Shown here piece by piece: positions 8,261 through 14,458 of a DNA stretch of 21,345 nt. A program made the position numbers and the translations under genes. Each line of letters starts with the position of its first letter. Positions within the stretch are counted from its first letter, which is position 1. This stretch comes from Halieaceae bacterium UBA4438 (GTDB lineage: Bacteria > Pseudomonadota > Gammaproteobacteria > Pseudomonadales > Halieaceae), in contig DGPO01000132.1 of assembly GCA_002390485.1 (NCBI GenBank), positions 710 to 22,054 on the forward strand, in the 5' to 3' direction. Under the pieces are notes generated by a model. That model had not been told where the DNA came from. It saw nothing but the letters and a program-made list of their open reading frames with translations, and made no database searches.

Positions 8261-9790
8261 TTACGCCAGCGTCTCCCGCAACTCAAACTTAAGCACCTTA
8301 CCGGCTGGGTTGCGCGGCAGGGCCTCGACGATATGAAGCCTTGAGGGCAGTTTGTAGCGTGCAAGCTTAGCGACCGCGAAGTCCCGCAACCCCTCTAACG
8401 TCAAATCGGACCCGCCCGTGATTGCCGCTACCGCGGTGACAGCCTCGCCCCATTTTTCATCGGGCAAACCAATAACGGCCACTTCGGTGATTGCCGGGTG
8501 TTCGAACAAAACACTCTCCACCTCCGCGGGGTAAACGTTTTCACCGCCTGTAATCACCATATCCTTAAGCCGATCACAAATGTAGAGGTAACCCTCTTCG
8601 TCGATGTATCCCACATCGCCGGAGTGAAACCACCCCATTTCGTCAATGGCATTGGCCGTTGCTTCAGGTCTGTTCCAGTAGCCCTTCATAATATTGGGGC
8701 CTTTGATGCATATTTCACCCCGCTCGTCGGGGCCGACCGCCACATTGTCGTTATCGACAATACGCAGTTCCGTGTGAACGGGAGGCAGTCCGGCTGACCC
8801 CAATTTTTCGAGGCACTTTTGGGGACCCAAAAAAGACGCAAACGGGCTCGTTTCTGTCAGCCCATAACCTTGGCAAAAGCTAATTCCCCGCTGACCGTAC
8901 AGCGAAATTAGCGATTCGGGACACGGTGCGGCGCCCACGATTAAAATCTCAATTGACGACAGATCCCGCGCGGCAAATGTTGGATGCTGGGCCATAAACA
9001 AAAACATAGCCGGCGCACCAAACATGTGGGTCACACTGTGCTCTTCGATGGCGTCTAACACCGCTTCAGGATCGAAGTGGCGGAGTAAGACCAGCGGACT
9101 CCCCATTTGAAAGGCCGAAATAGTCATCACGTTTAAGCCACCGATATGAAACAGTGGCGCTGCGGTCAAGAGGACATCGGATTTGTTCGCTCCGAACGCA
9201 AGACTGGCGTTAACATTGTTCCAAACAATATTGCCGTGGGTCAGCATGGCACCCTTTGGCAAGCCCGTTGTACCGGAGGTGTACATAATCAACAGCGTGT
9301 CATGGGGTGACGAGGACGCGATCTCGCTCACGGGCGCGGCAACACTCAAACCTGACTCGAGACAGGCGAAACCGTCTAGGGCACCGTGGACCGAATAAAA
9401 CCGGCGACACGGCAACCGTTCCCTGACACTTTCAACGACTGGAATCAGGTCTGGATCGACGATCAACGAATGGACGCCGGCATCGTCAATAATGAACGCA
9501 AGCTCCTCGCCGGTCAGTCTGAAATTCAGCGGTACGAAAATCGCACCCAGACTCACAGTCGCGAACATCGTTTCGATGAAGCTTGGCTGATTAAATCCTA
9601 AAAAGCCGACGCGATCACCGACACAAACACCGGCACCACGCAGCAGTCCAGCCAACGAACGGACGCGTTGCGCAAATTCTCCGTAAGTACGCTTCGCGCC
9701 CTCAAAAATAATGGCTGTGTCACTCGGATTGAGCTCCGCTTGTTTGATGACTTGAGCTGCAACATTAAAGTTTGGTTCAGGGCGGTGCAT
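8261..9790 (-). CDS. Acyl-CoA synthetase (AMP-dependent, fatty-acid-CoA ligase type)
   Basis: This ANL-superfamily enzyme activates a carboxylic acid with ATP to an acyl-adenylate and transfers it to CoA. The 509 residues have the full two-domain layout: the phosphate loop MYTSGTTGLPKG (169-180), YGLTETSP (309-316), Asp392 in FHSGDVGYIDEEG, the hinge region CDRLKDMVITGGENVYP (405-421), and the catalytic lysine Lys498 in PRNPAGKVLK. No signal peptide or carrier domain is present, so it is a free-standing cytoplasmic ligase. Overall it is closest to medium/long-chain and FadD3/FadD13-type ligases. Substrate cannot be read from sequence. It follows the METTL7-like gene by 85 nt and precedes the lipoprotein by 16 nt. 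An AGAGG site lies about 10 nt before the ATG. The nearby acyltransferase makes a lipid substrate plausible. Confidence 0.93.
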   Translation of the reverse strand: MHRPEPNFNVAAQVIKQAELNPSDTAIIFEGAKRTYGEFAQRVRSLAGLLRGAGVCVGDRVGFLGFNQPSFIETMFATVSLGAIFVPLNFRLTGEELAFIIDDAGVHSLIVDPDLIPVVESVRERLPCRRFYSVHGALDGFACLESGLSVAAPVSEIASSSPHDTLLIMYTSGTTGLPKGAMLTHGNIVWNNVNASLAFGANKSDVLLTAAPLFHIGGLNVMTISAFQMGSPLVLLRHFDPEAVLDAIEEHSVTHMFGAPAMFLFMAQHPTFAARDLSSIEILIVGAAPCPESLISLYGQRGISFCQGYGLTETSPFASFLGPQKCLEKLGSAGLPPVHTELRIVDNDNVAVGPDERGEICIKGPNIMKGYWNRPEATANAIDEMGWFHSGDVGYIDEEGYLYICDRLKDMVITGGENVYPAEVESVLFEHPAITEVAVIGLPDEKWGEAVTAVAAITGGSDLTLEGLRDFAVAKLARYKLPSRLHIVEALPRNPAGKVLKFELRETLA

Positions 9791-9875
9791 GCTGGGGTAC
9801 CTCTTAAATTAAAAACGGTTGAAAAGACTCGGCTTGAAAACCGCGTCGGCTATCCGCTAACGGGCCTGTCAACGA

Positions 9876-10496
9876 CTAAGCAATACTCGCATCGCCCCAG
9901 GTATTGAAGCCTGCAATCGAGGGCGTTCCCGGAAGGTACATTTGCTCAACAGCATCGACAGTAAATCCAGCCTCCTGGAGAAGGCCTCGCGTATCGCGCG
10001 TAATATGGCATCCACCAAACACGCGTTTCCAGACTGGGTTTATCCGTCGCTGCCATTTCGCCACAGACTCATCAGGCGCGATACCGTGCTCGCAGAAATA
10101 CAATCTACCGGTAGGCTTGAGTGTCCTGCGTGCCTCTGCTAAAGCCGCCTGTGGGTTGGGCACGGTGCACAAGGTAAACGTAATCAGTACCGAGTCCACC
10201 GAGTTATCTTCAAGGGGAATATCTTCTGCCGACCCCTGAATAAACTCGACATTAACATTGGCGTCACTCGCTCGCTGTGACGCTAATTCCCAGGACGTGC
10301 TGCAAGGATCAATTCCAATGACTTTGTCGACCTGCTCGGCCGTGTAGTGCGGAAGGTTGTGCCCGGCGCCGATACCAAACTCCAGGACGGTTCCCGTTGC
10401 GCGCGGGACCACCTTCTGTCGCTGCCGAATAACCGGCTTAGTGCCGCATGCACATGTGACGAGTCTCGGCACGACTAGATCGTTGTAAAATCCCAT
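9876..10496 (-). CDS. Class I SAM-dependent methyltransferase, METTL7-like
   Basis: This 206-residue protein carries the SAM-binding motif VLEFGIGAGHNLP (37-49), an acidic motif II (GIDPC, 61-65), AEDIPLEDNSVDSVLITFTL (90-109) and CEHG (135-138). The stretch ending KRVFGGCHITRD (157-168) matches the pattern of animal METTL7/TMT1 proteins, which methylate thiols or act at lipid droplets. Bacterial relatives have no settled substrate, and UbiE/phospholipid N-methyltransferases are more distant alternatives. The N-terminus has two cysteines (CACG, 15-18) and no transmembrane segment, unlike METTL7. GAGGG 5-6 nt before the ATG supports the start. It lies 30 nt after the acyltransferase gene and before the acyl-CoA ligase, so a lipid or acyl-thiol substrate is plausible but inferred. 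Confidence 0.88.
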   Translation of the reverse strand: MGFYNDLVVPRLVTCACGTKPVIRQRQKVVPRATGTVLEFGIGAGHNLPHYTAEQVDKVIGIDPCSTSWELASQRASDANVNVEFIQGSAEDIPLEDNSVDSVLITFTLCTVPNPQAALAEARRTLKPTGRLYFCEHGIAPDESVAKWQRRINPVWKRVFGGCHITRDTRGLLQEAGFTVDAVEQMYLPGTPSIAGFNTWGDASIA

Positions 10497-10526
10497 ATCA
10501 ACCCTCTTCTCTTTTATTGTTAGCGT

Positions 10527-11273
10527 TTAGCTGGCGTAAGCCTCAGCATCGATGAGCCGCATTTCTGCCTCAATCCACGCTTCCACTCGACCCATGAATT
10601 CGACGGCGCTTTCGTCCTTCATTGCGCGCAGAGCTGGACCCACCGAGACGTCCACCGTGCCGGGAACAAAAGTCCAAGACGCACGCGGCCAACACCGACC
10701 TGTCGCTGCAGCAACAGGCACAATAACAGCACCCGTTTCTAAGGCCAGTCGCGCCGCACCAGACTTGTAGAGCAGCTGCTCCCCACGGGGCGCACGCGTC
10801 GCCTCTGGAAACATAATAATCCACTTCCCTTGATCCATCAGGCGCGCACCGATACGAGCGACCCGCTGCCAGGCATCTCCTTTTGCACTTCGATCGATCG
10901 GCACCATGTGAAGTCGTCCAATTGCCCAACCAAAAAACGGGACAAGGTTGAGCTCTTTTTTATAAACGTACGCGATCGGATTAGTCATGACGCTTGGAAA
11001 AAAGAATGTCTCAAAGGTGGATTGGTGCTTGCTACAAATAATCACACGATTACCCGCCGCGGCGTCTAATAAGTTCTGATAGCCTGTAAGGCGACAATCA
11101 ACCCCACCGACCCATCGAATCGTGGCAATCGAAAACTGCAGCCAGGGTCTTCCAATCCAAAAGTAGGTCACTCTGTAGGGCGCCACGAATGAGGCAATCA
11201 CCAAGATGGATGCAACGGGTATTACCGTCACTGCTAATAGTAGAAAAATCAGAGCTGATCGCACCCACTGCAT
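10527..11273 (-). CDS. 1-acyl-sn-glycerol-3-phosphate acyltransferase family (PlsC-like)
   Basis: The family transfers an acyl chain from acyl-ACP or acyl-CoA to lysophosphatidic acid or a related lysolipid at the inner membrane. The 248-residue form starts with a hydrophobic anchor (about 7-31). Block I is KHQSTFETF with His83 and Glu88, a HX4E variant of HX4D. Block III is MFPEATR (154-160), followed by a late hydrophobic GAVIVPVA strand (181-188). HX4E occurs in other proteobacterial PlsC homologues as I know them, so I do not read it as loss of function. The open frame extends to 11345, but GGGGG just before the ATG at 11273, the normal PlsC length and an immediately following membrane segment favour 11273; an ATG at 11288 is a weaker alternative. 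It is the first gene of the operon running to rlmKL. Whether it is the main PlsC or a side paralogue is unknown, so I give no symbol. Confidence 0.9.
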   Translation of the reverse strand: MQWVRSALIFLLLAVTVIPVASILVIASFVAPYRVTYFWIGRPWLQFSIATIRWVGGVDCRLTGYQNLLDAAAGNRVIICSKHQSTFETFFFPSVMTNPIAYVYKKELNLVPFFGWAIGRLHMVPIDRSAKGDAWQRVARIGARLMDQGKWIIMFPEATRAPRGEQLLYKSGAARLALETGAVIVPVAAATGRCWPRASWTFVPGTVDVSVGPALRAMKDESAVEFMGRVEAWIEAEMRLIDAEAYAS

Positions 11274-11292
11274 ACTGCCCCCAGTCATTGTC

Positions 11293-11335
11293 TGCGCTTG
11301 CGCATGGATAGTATCAACTGCGCAGGCACGAGCAA
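11293..11335 (-). promoter_or_regulatory. Candidate plsC-operon promoter with palindromes
   Basis: On the minus strand, TTGCTC (11330-11335) and TACTAT (11308-11313) are 16 nt apart and would start transcription near 11300, about 27 nt before the preferred ATG. The palindrome CTGCGCAG (11318-11325) lies inside the spacer. A second inverted repeat, TGCGC-TT-GCGCA (11293-11304), lies at the expected transcript start. This is where a repressor would block polymerase. The promoter match is moderate (3/6 and 4/6) and no known regulator's site was recognised. Confidence 0.35.
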
Positions 11336-11407
11336 GCACAAACAAAATCAGCGCAGTTCTTTTATTCGCCGCAGTGGGGCTTATACTGGTCGGTGAGGTG
11401 AGTTAAT

Positions 11408-11737
11408 TTGAAAAAGCCCCCATCCAAACAAGAGATGCGTCGTCATCTCGAAAGGCAAACGCGGTCCTATCTGAAAGATGGCGGCGAAATACGTGCTGTT
11501 CCTCAAGGGGTCAGTGCGGTAGACGAGGCCGTATCAGCCATACATACACCCATTTTTACGGGGAAGCCGCAGCAGCGAACCCCAGTCAACGACGTCATTG
11601 ATACGTTAAACCGTCGTCGAGAAGCCCAACTCAAGCGCACGCCAAAAACCGTTCAACGTGCCAAAACAAAGCCCAAAAAAGAAATTGTCTACGACGATTT
11701 TGGCGAACCCTTGCGCGTCGTTTACCGAGACGAGTGA
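11408..11737 (+). CDS. Small basic protein of unknown function, TTG start
   Basis: This is a hypothetical protein of 109 residues. The TTG at 11408 is chosen because GAGGTG ends 7 nt before it and a stop codon (TAA, 11404-11406) precedes it in another frame; the next ATG would cost 9 residues. It is hydrophilic and basic, with no signal peptide or membrane segment. A helix-like start (RRHLERQTRSYL) runs into GGEIRAVPQGVS (26-37), a lysine/arginine-rich part lies near 70-93, and it ends in an acidic/aromatic YDDFGEPLRVVYRDE. The motif of a helix, then GG, then a V/I-P-x-G/N recalls the RNA-polymerase-binding part of Pseudomonas SutA, but this is a short resemblance seen by eye. The plsC operon is divergent from it. 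Function unknown. Confidence 0.72.
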   Translation: MKKPPSKQEMRRHLERQTRSYLKDGGEIRAVPQGVSAVDEAVSAIHTPIFTGKPQQRTPVNDVIDTLNRRREAQLKRTPKTVQRAKTKPKKEIVYDDFGEPLRVVYRDE

Positions 11738-11769
11738 CTCTGTCTGTGAACTGAGACCCTGACTCTGTC
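11735..11769. repeat. 10-bp direct repeat spanning the end of the small basic gene
   Basis: TGACTCTGTC occurs twice exactly, at 11735-11744 and 11760-11769, a 25-bp period. The first copy contains the stop codon of the upstream gene and the second lies 31 nt before the next start codon. The spacing of about two and a half helical turns does not by itself suggest a dimer site. It could be chance, a duplication, or a binding site. Confidence 0.5.
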
Positions 11770-11800
11770 GTAAGGAGCTAGGCATTCACAGGAATATCCC

Positions 11801-13225
11801 ATGTTACGTATTACCAAGACTATTTGTGTCGATCGGAATCCGTACGACTGTTTTACCTACCTCGCCGATCTTCGTAAGTTGGTCGAATGGGACTCTAACG
11901 TGGTCTCAGCCAGTAAGCGAACACAAGGGCCCGTGGCCAAAGGCTCCCGCTTTACTGTTGGCGTCAATTTAGGCGGCATACGGATCCCCTTCACCTACGT
12001 GATTACAGAATTTAGACCCAGCGATCGTCTTGTTATGACCGGCAGAAGTCTGCTGTTCAATGTTAACGACAGTATTACGTTTACCGAATCAGAGCGTGGC
12101 GTTGAGATCTCTTACTGCATCGACTTTTACTTCAAATTCGGCCTGAGTAAATTCTTTACCCGTCGCCGTGACGCATTTGAGCAACAGTGTCAGTCTGCGA
12201 TTGACCACCTTAAAAGCGCGTTAGAACAAGCGCCTTGCGAGGCAACGTTAAGCCCGGAAAGTGCGCGTGCTGATAAAAAATCGTTAAGTACGTTAAAAAC
12301 ATTTACCCGACTCGGTTACTCATCAAGTCGAAAAGCCTGGCAACCCGTTACTGAGCGTATGGAGGGCCTCCACGTCGTTTTGACCGGTGCAAATTCGGGT
12401 ATTGGACTGGCTGCTGCTATTGACTTGGCGGTCGCAGGTGCAGATCTGACACTGGTCGTGCGGAGCCAAGAGAAGGCTGACGCGACGTTGCGCGTGCTCA
12501 GTGATGAGACCGGGCGCACAGATTTCAAGGTGGAGCTCGCTGATCTCAGTCTGATCAATGCCACTGATTCATTGGCGAGACGACTCCTTGAACACGGCCG
12601 GCCAATTGATGTGTTGATCAACAACGCCGGCGCCCTGTTCAATCAACACTCAGTAACCCAAGAGGGGCTGGAAAGAAGTTATGCACTGCTCTTGTTGTCG
12701 CCGTGGCGCCTGACCGAGGCGTTGATGCCCTTGCTGTCGCATCATAAAAAGCCCTCGCGGGTCATCAATGTTGTGTCAGGCGGAATGTACGCCGAGCGAC
12801 TCAATCTGCAAAGACTGAACGTATCAAGTGACGGGTATCGAGGCGCACGCGCTTACGCGCAGTGTAAGAGAGCACTCAACACATTGACCGAGATCTGGGC
12901 AAGCCGGTGGGCAGAACACAATATTGTGGTGAACGCCATGCACCCCGGATGGTCAGACACGCCCGGCGTGCAAACCGCACTACCCCTGTTCCGAATAATA
13001 ACGCGCCTGGTACTGAGATCTCATCGAGAAGGAGCGGACACCGTCGTCTGGATGGCTCGGTCCGATCAAGCCGGTTTATCGTCAGGGAAGCTGTTTTTAG
13101 ACCGACAACCTCGCTCGCCTTACTTGCTCGGTAACAACGTTGAAGCACCCGAGCAACGGACAGCCTTGGAGGCTCGGTTGAGCGAAGACCACCTCAAGGC
13201 CCTTAACCGCTCGGCTAACGCTTGA
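11801..13225 (+). CDS. SRPBCC (cyclase/START-like) + short-chain dehydrogenase fusion
   Basis: The 474 residues hold two domains. Residues 1-145 look like an SRPBCC/polyketide-cyclase-like fold: VDRNPYDCFTYLADLRKLVEW near the start, alternating strands, and a long C-terminal helix (about 121-142). Such domains bind hydrophobic ligands. After a linker (145-185) comes a classical SDR with TGANSGIG (195-202), NNAG (274-277), Ser326, and YxxxK as Tyr352 and Lys356, then HPGWSDTPGV (381-390). The SDR part resembles the DHRS12 group through SGGMY and HPGW-DTPG. It should be an NAD(P)(H)-dependent oxidoreductase acting on a hydrophobic alcohol or ketone that the first domain might hold; the substrate is unknown. 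The ATG has AGGA about 8 nt upstream. A stronger AAGGAG at 11772-11777 is too far away and serves no start. An epoxide hydrolase gene follows 56 nt downstream. Confidence 0.9.
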   Translation: MLRITKTICVDRNPYDCFTYLADLRKLVEWDSNVVSASKRTQGPVAKGSRFTVGVNLGGIRIPFTYVITEFRPSDRLVMTGRSLLFNVNDSITFTESERGVEISYCIDFYFKFGLSKFFTRRRDAFEQQCQSAIDHLKSALEQAPCEATLSPESARADKKSLSTLKTFTRLGYSSSRKAWQPVTERMEGLHVVLTGANSGIGLAAAIDLAVAGADLTLVVRSQEKADATLRVLSDETGRTDFKVELADLSLINATDSLARRLLEHGRPIDVLINNAGALFNQHSVTQEGLERSYALLLLSPWRLTEALMPLLSHHKKPSRVINVVSGGMYAERLNLQRLNVSSDGYRGARAYAQCKRALNTLTEIWASRWAEHNIVVNAMHPGWSDTPGVQTALPLFRIITRLVLRSHREGADTVVWMARSDQAGLSSGKLFLDRQPRSPYLLGNNVEAPEQRTALEARLSEDHLKALNRSANA

Positions 13226-13281
13226 GCGCAGAACATGCAGGACGTATGTTGTCCGTGAGTATCTGCTGAGGCACTAGCGCC

Positions 13282-14442
13282 ATGAATAATCGAGCAATAA
13301 GATCTTTCACACCCCAGATCTCCGAAGCGTGCATCGCCGATTTACTGACGCGTTTAAAAGCAACCCGTTTCCCCGATGCCGAAACGGTTGAAGACTGGCG
13401 TCAGGGACTGCCCCTGTCCTACCAGCAAGAACTGATTGACTACTGGCGCACCGACTATGACTTCAGTCGAGTGGCCACTCGGCTCAGCGAGTTCGACAAC
13501 TTCCTCACAGAAATCGAGGGCATCGACATTCACTTCATCCACAAGCGTAGCCGCCACACTAGCGCGACGCCATTGCTGATTACCCATGGATGGCCGGGAT
13601 CCGTACTGGAATACCTTGATGTTATCGAAGCGCTAACGAACCCCACTGCATTTGGAGGTACCGTTGACGATGCCTTTCATGTTGTGCTGCCCGCCCTACC
13701 GGGCTTCGGCTTCTCAGGCAAACCCGATCGACCGGGAACTGACGTTGCCGTCATTGCCAACATGTGGGAACAACTCATGCAGCGCCTCAACTATACGACG
13801 TTTTATGCACACGGCGGTGACTGGGGCTCTATTGTTACCCAAGCTGTCCTGCTACAAGAAACGACGGGGTGTCTCTCGGGTCACTGCACGCTCCCAATCG
13901 TCATGCCCGACGAGACAACACTTGATAACCTTCAAGCCGAAGAGATCGATGCGCTTGAATCCTTTCAGTTTTACAACGAGTGGGACTCGGGATACTCCAA
14001 GATACAAAGTACGCGACCTCAGACCCTCGGTTACTCGCTTGCTGACTCACCCGCGGGCCAAATGGCCTGGATTATCGAAAAATTCGCGTTCTGGATGGAC
14101 TGCGAGACCAACGGAGTGCGACACCCTGAAAACGTTTTGTCAAAAGACACGATGTTGGACAACGTCATGTTGTACTGGGCGACCAATTCAGCCGCATCAT
14201 CGGCGCGCCTCTATTGGGAGAGTTTCAATACACCGAACTTGAGTCCGATTGAGAGAACGATGGGTCTGAGCGTATTTCCAAAGGAGATTATGCGGACGAG
14301 TGAGCGGTGGGCACGCGCTCGATTTAAGAACCTGGTCCACTTTGAACATCGGTTTGAAAAGGGCGGGCACTTTGCCGCGCTTGAAGCGCCTGAGACCCTC
14401 ATTAACGAGCTGCGTATTTGGCGATCTAAAAGCCAAATTTAA
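13282..14442 (+). CDS. Epoxide hydrolase (microsomal/juvenile-hormone type, alpha/beta hydrolase)
   Basis: The enzyme would open epoxides to vicinal diols. The 386 residues have the N-terminal epoxide-hydrolase domain (about 8-112) with WR and DYW-type signatures, then an alpha/beta hydrolase core. HGWPGS (102-107) forms the oxyanion-hole region. Asp180 in HGGDWGS is the nucleophile, Glu335 in VFPKEI the probable acid, and His363 in GGHFAALEAPE the base. Tyr299 or Tyr311 in the lid may polarise the epoxide. There is no N-terminal membrane anchor, unlike the mammalian microsomal enzyme, so it is probably cytoplasmic. The ribosome-binding site is weak (GAGG about 11 nt before the ATG), which may mean coupling to the upstream SDR fusion. 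Together they suggest metabolism of a lipid or terpenoid-like substrate, an inference. Confidence 0.93.
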   Translation: MNNRAIRSFTPQISEACIADLLTRLKATRFPDAETVEDWRQGLPLSYQQELIDYWRTDYDFSRVATRLSEFDNFLTEIEGIDIHFIHKRSRHTSATPLLITHGWPGSVLEYLDVIEALTNPTAFGGTVDDAFHVVLPALPGFGFSGKPDRPGTDVAVIANMWEQLMQRLNYTTFYAHGGDWGSIVTQAVLLQETTGCLSGHCTLPIVMPDETTLDNLQAEEIDALESFQFYNEWDSGYSKIQSTRPQTLGYSLADSPAGQMAWIIEKFAFWMDCETNGVRHPENVLSKDTMLDNVMLYWATNSAASSARLYWESFNTPNLSPIERTMGLSVFPKEIMRTSERWARARFKNLVHFEHRFEKGGHFAALEAPETLINELRIWRSKSQI

Positions 14443-14458
14443 ACGCTAGTTTCTTTGG
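14433..14458. terminator. Weak imperfect hairpin at a convergent gene junction
   Basis: The stops of the epoxide hydrolase (plus) and amidohydrolase (minus) are 3 nt apart. Across them lies CCAAA-ttt-AAAC-GCTA-GTTT-c-TTTGG, an imperfect, A/T-rich stem that could form in both transcripts. There is no proper U tract on either side, so termination here is a guess. Confidence 0.22.

Noticed and set aside
8245..8364. Upstream extension of the lipoprotein gene
   Set aside because: It would overlap the acyl-CoA ligase by about 100 nt and bury the signal peptide 40 residues inside.
10777..11030. Glutamate in place of aspartate in the PlsC HX4D motif as a sign of inactivity
   Set aside because: HX4E (KHQS-x-ET) occurs in other proteobacterial members of the family, and the FPEATR block is intact.
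13652..14242. 196-codon plus-strand frame inside the epoxide hydrolase
   Set aside because: It is an out-of-frame reading of the epoxide hydrolase, whose nucleophile and fold are intact in the main frame.
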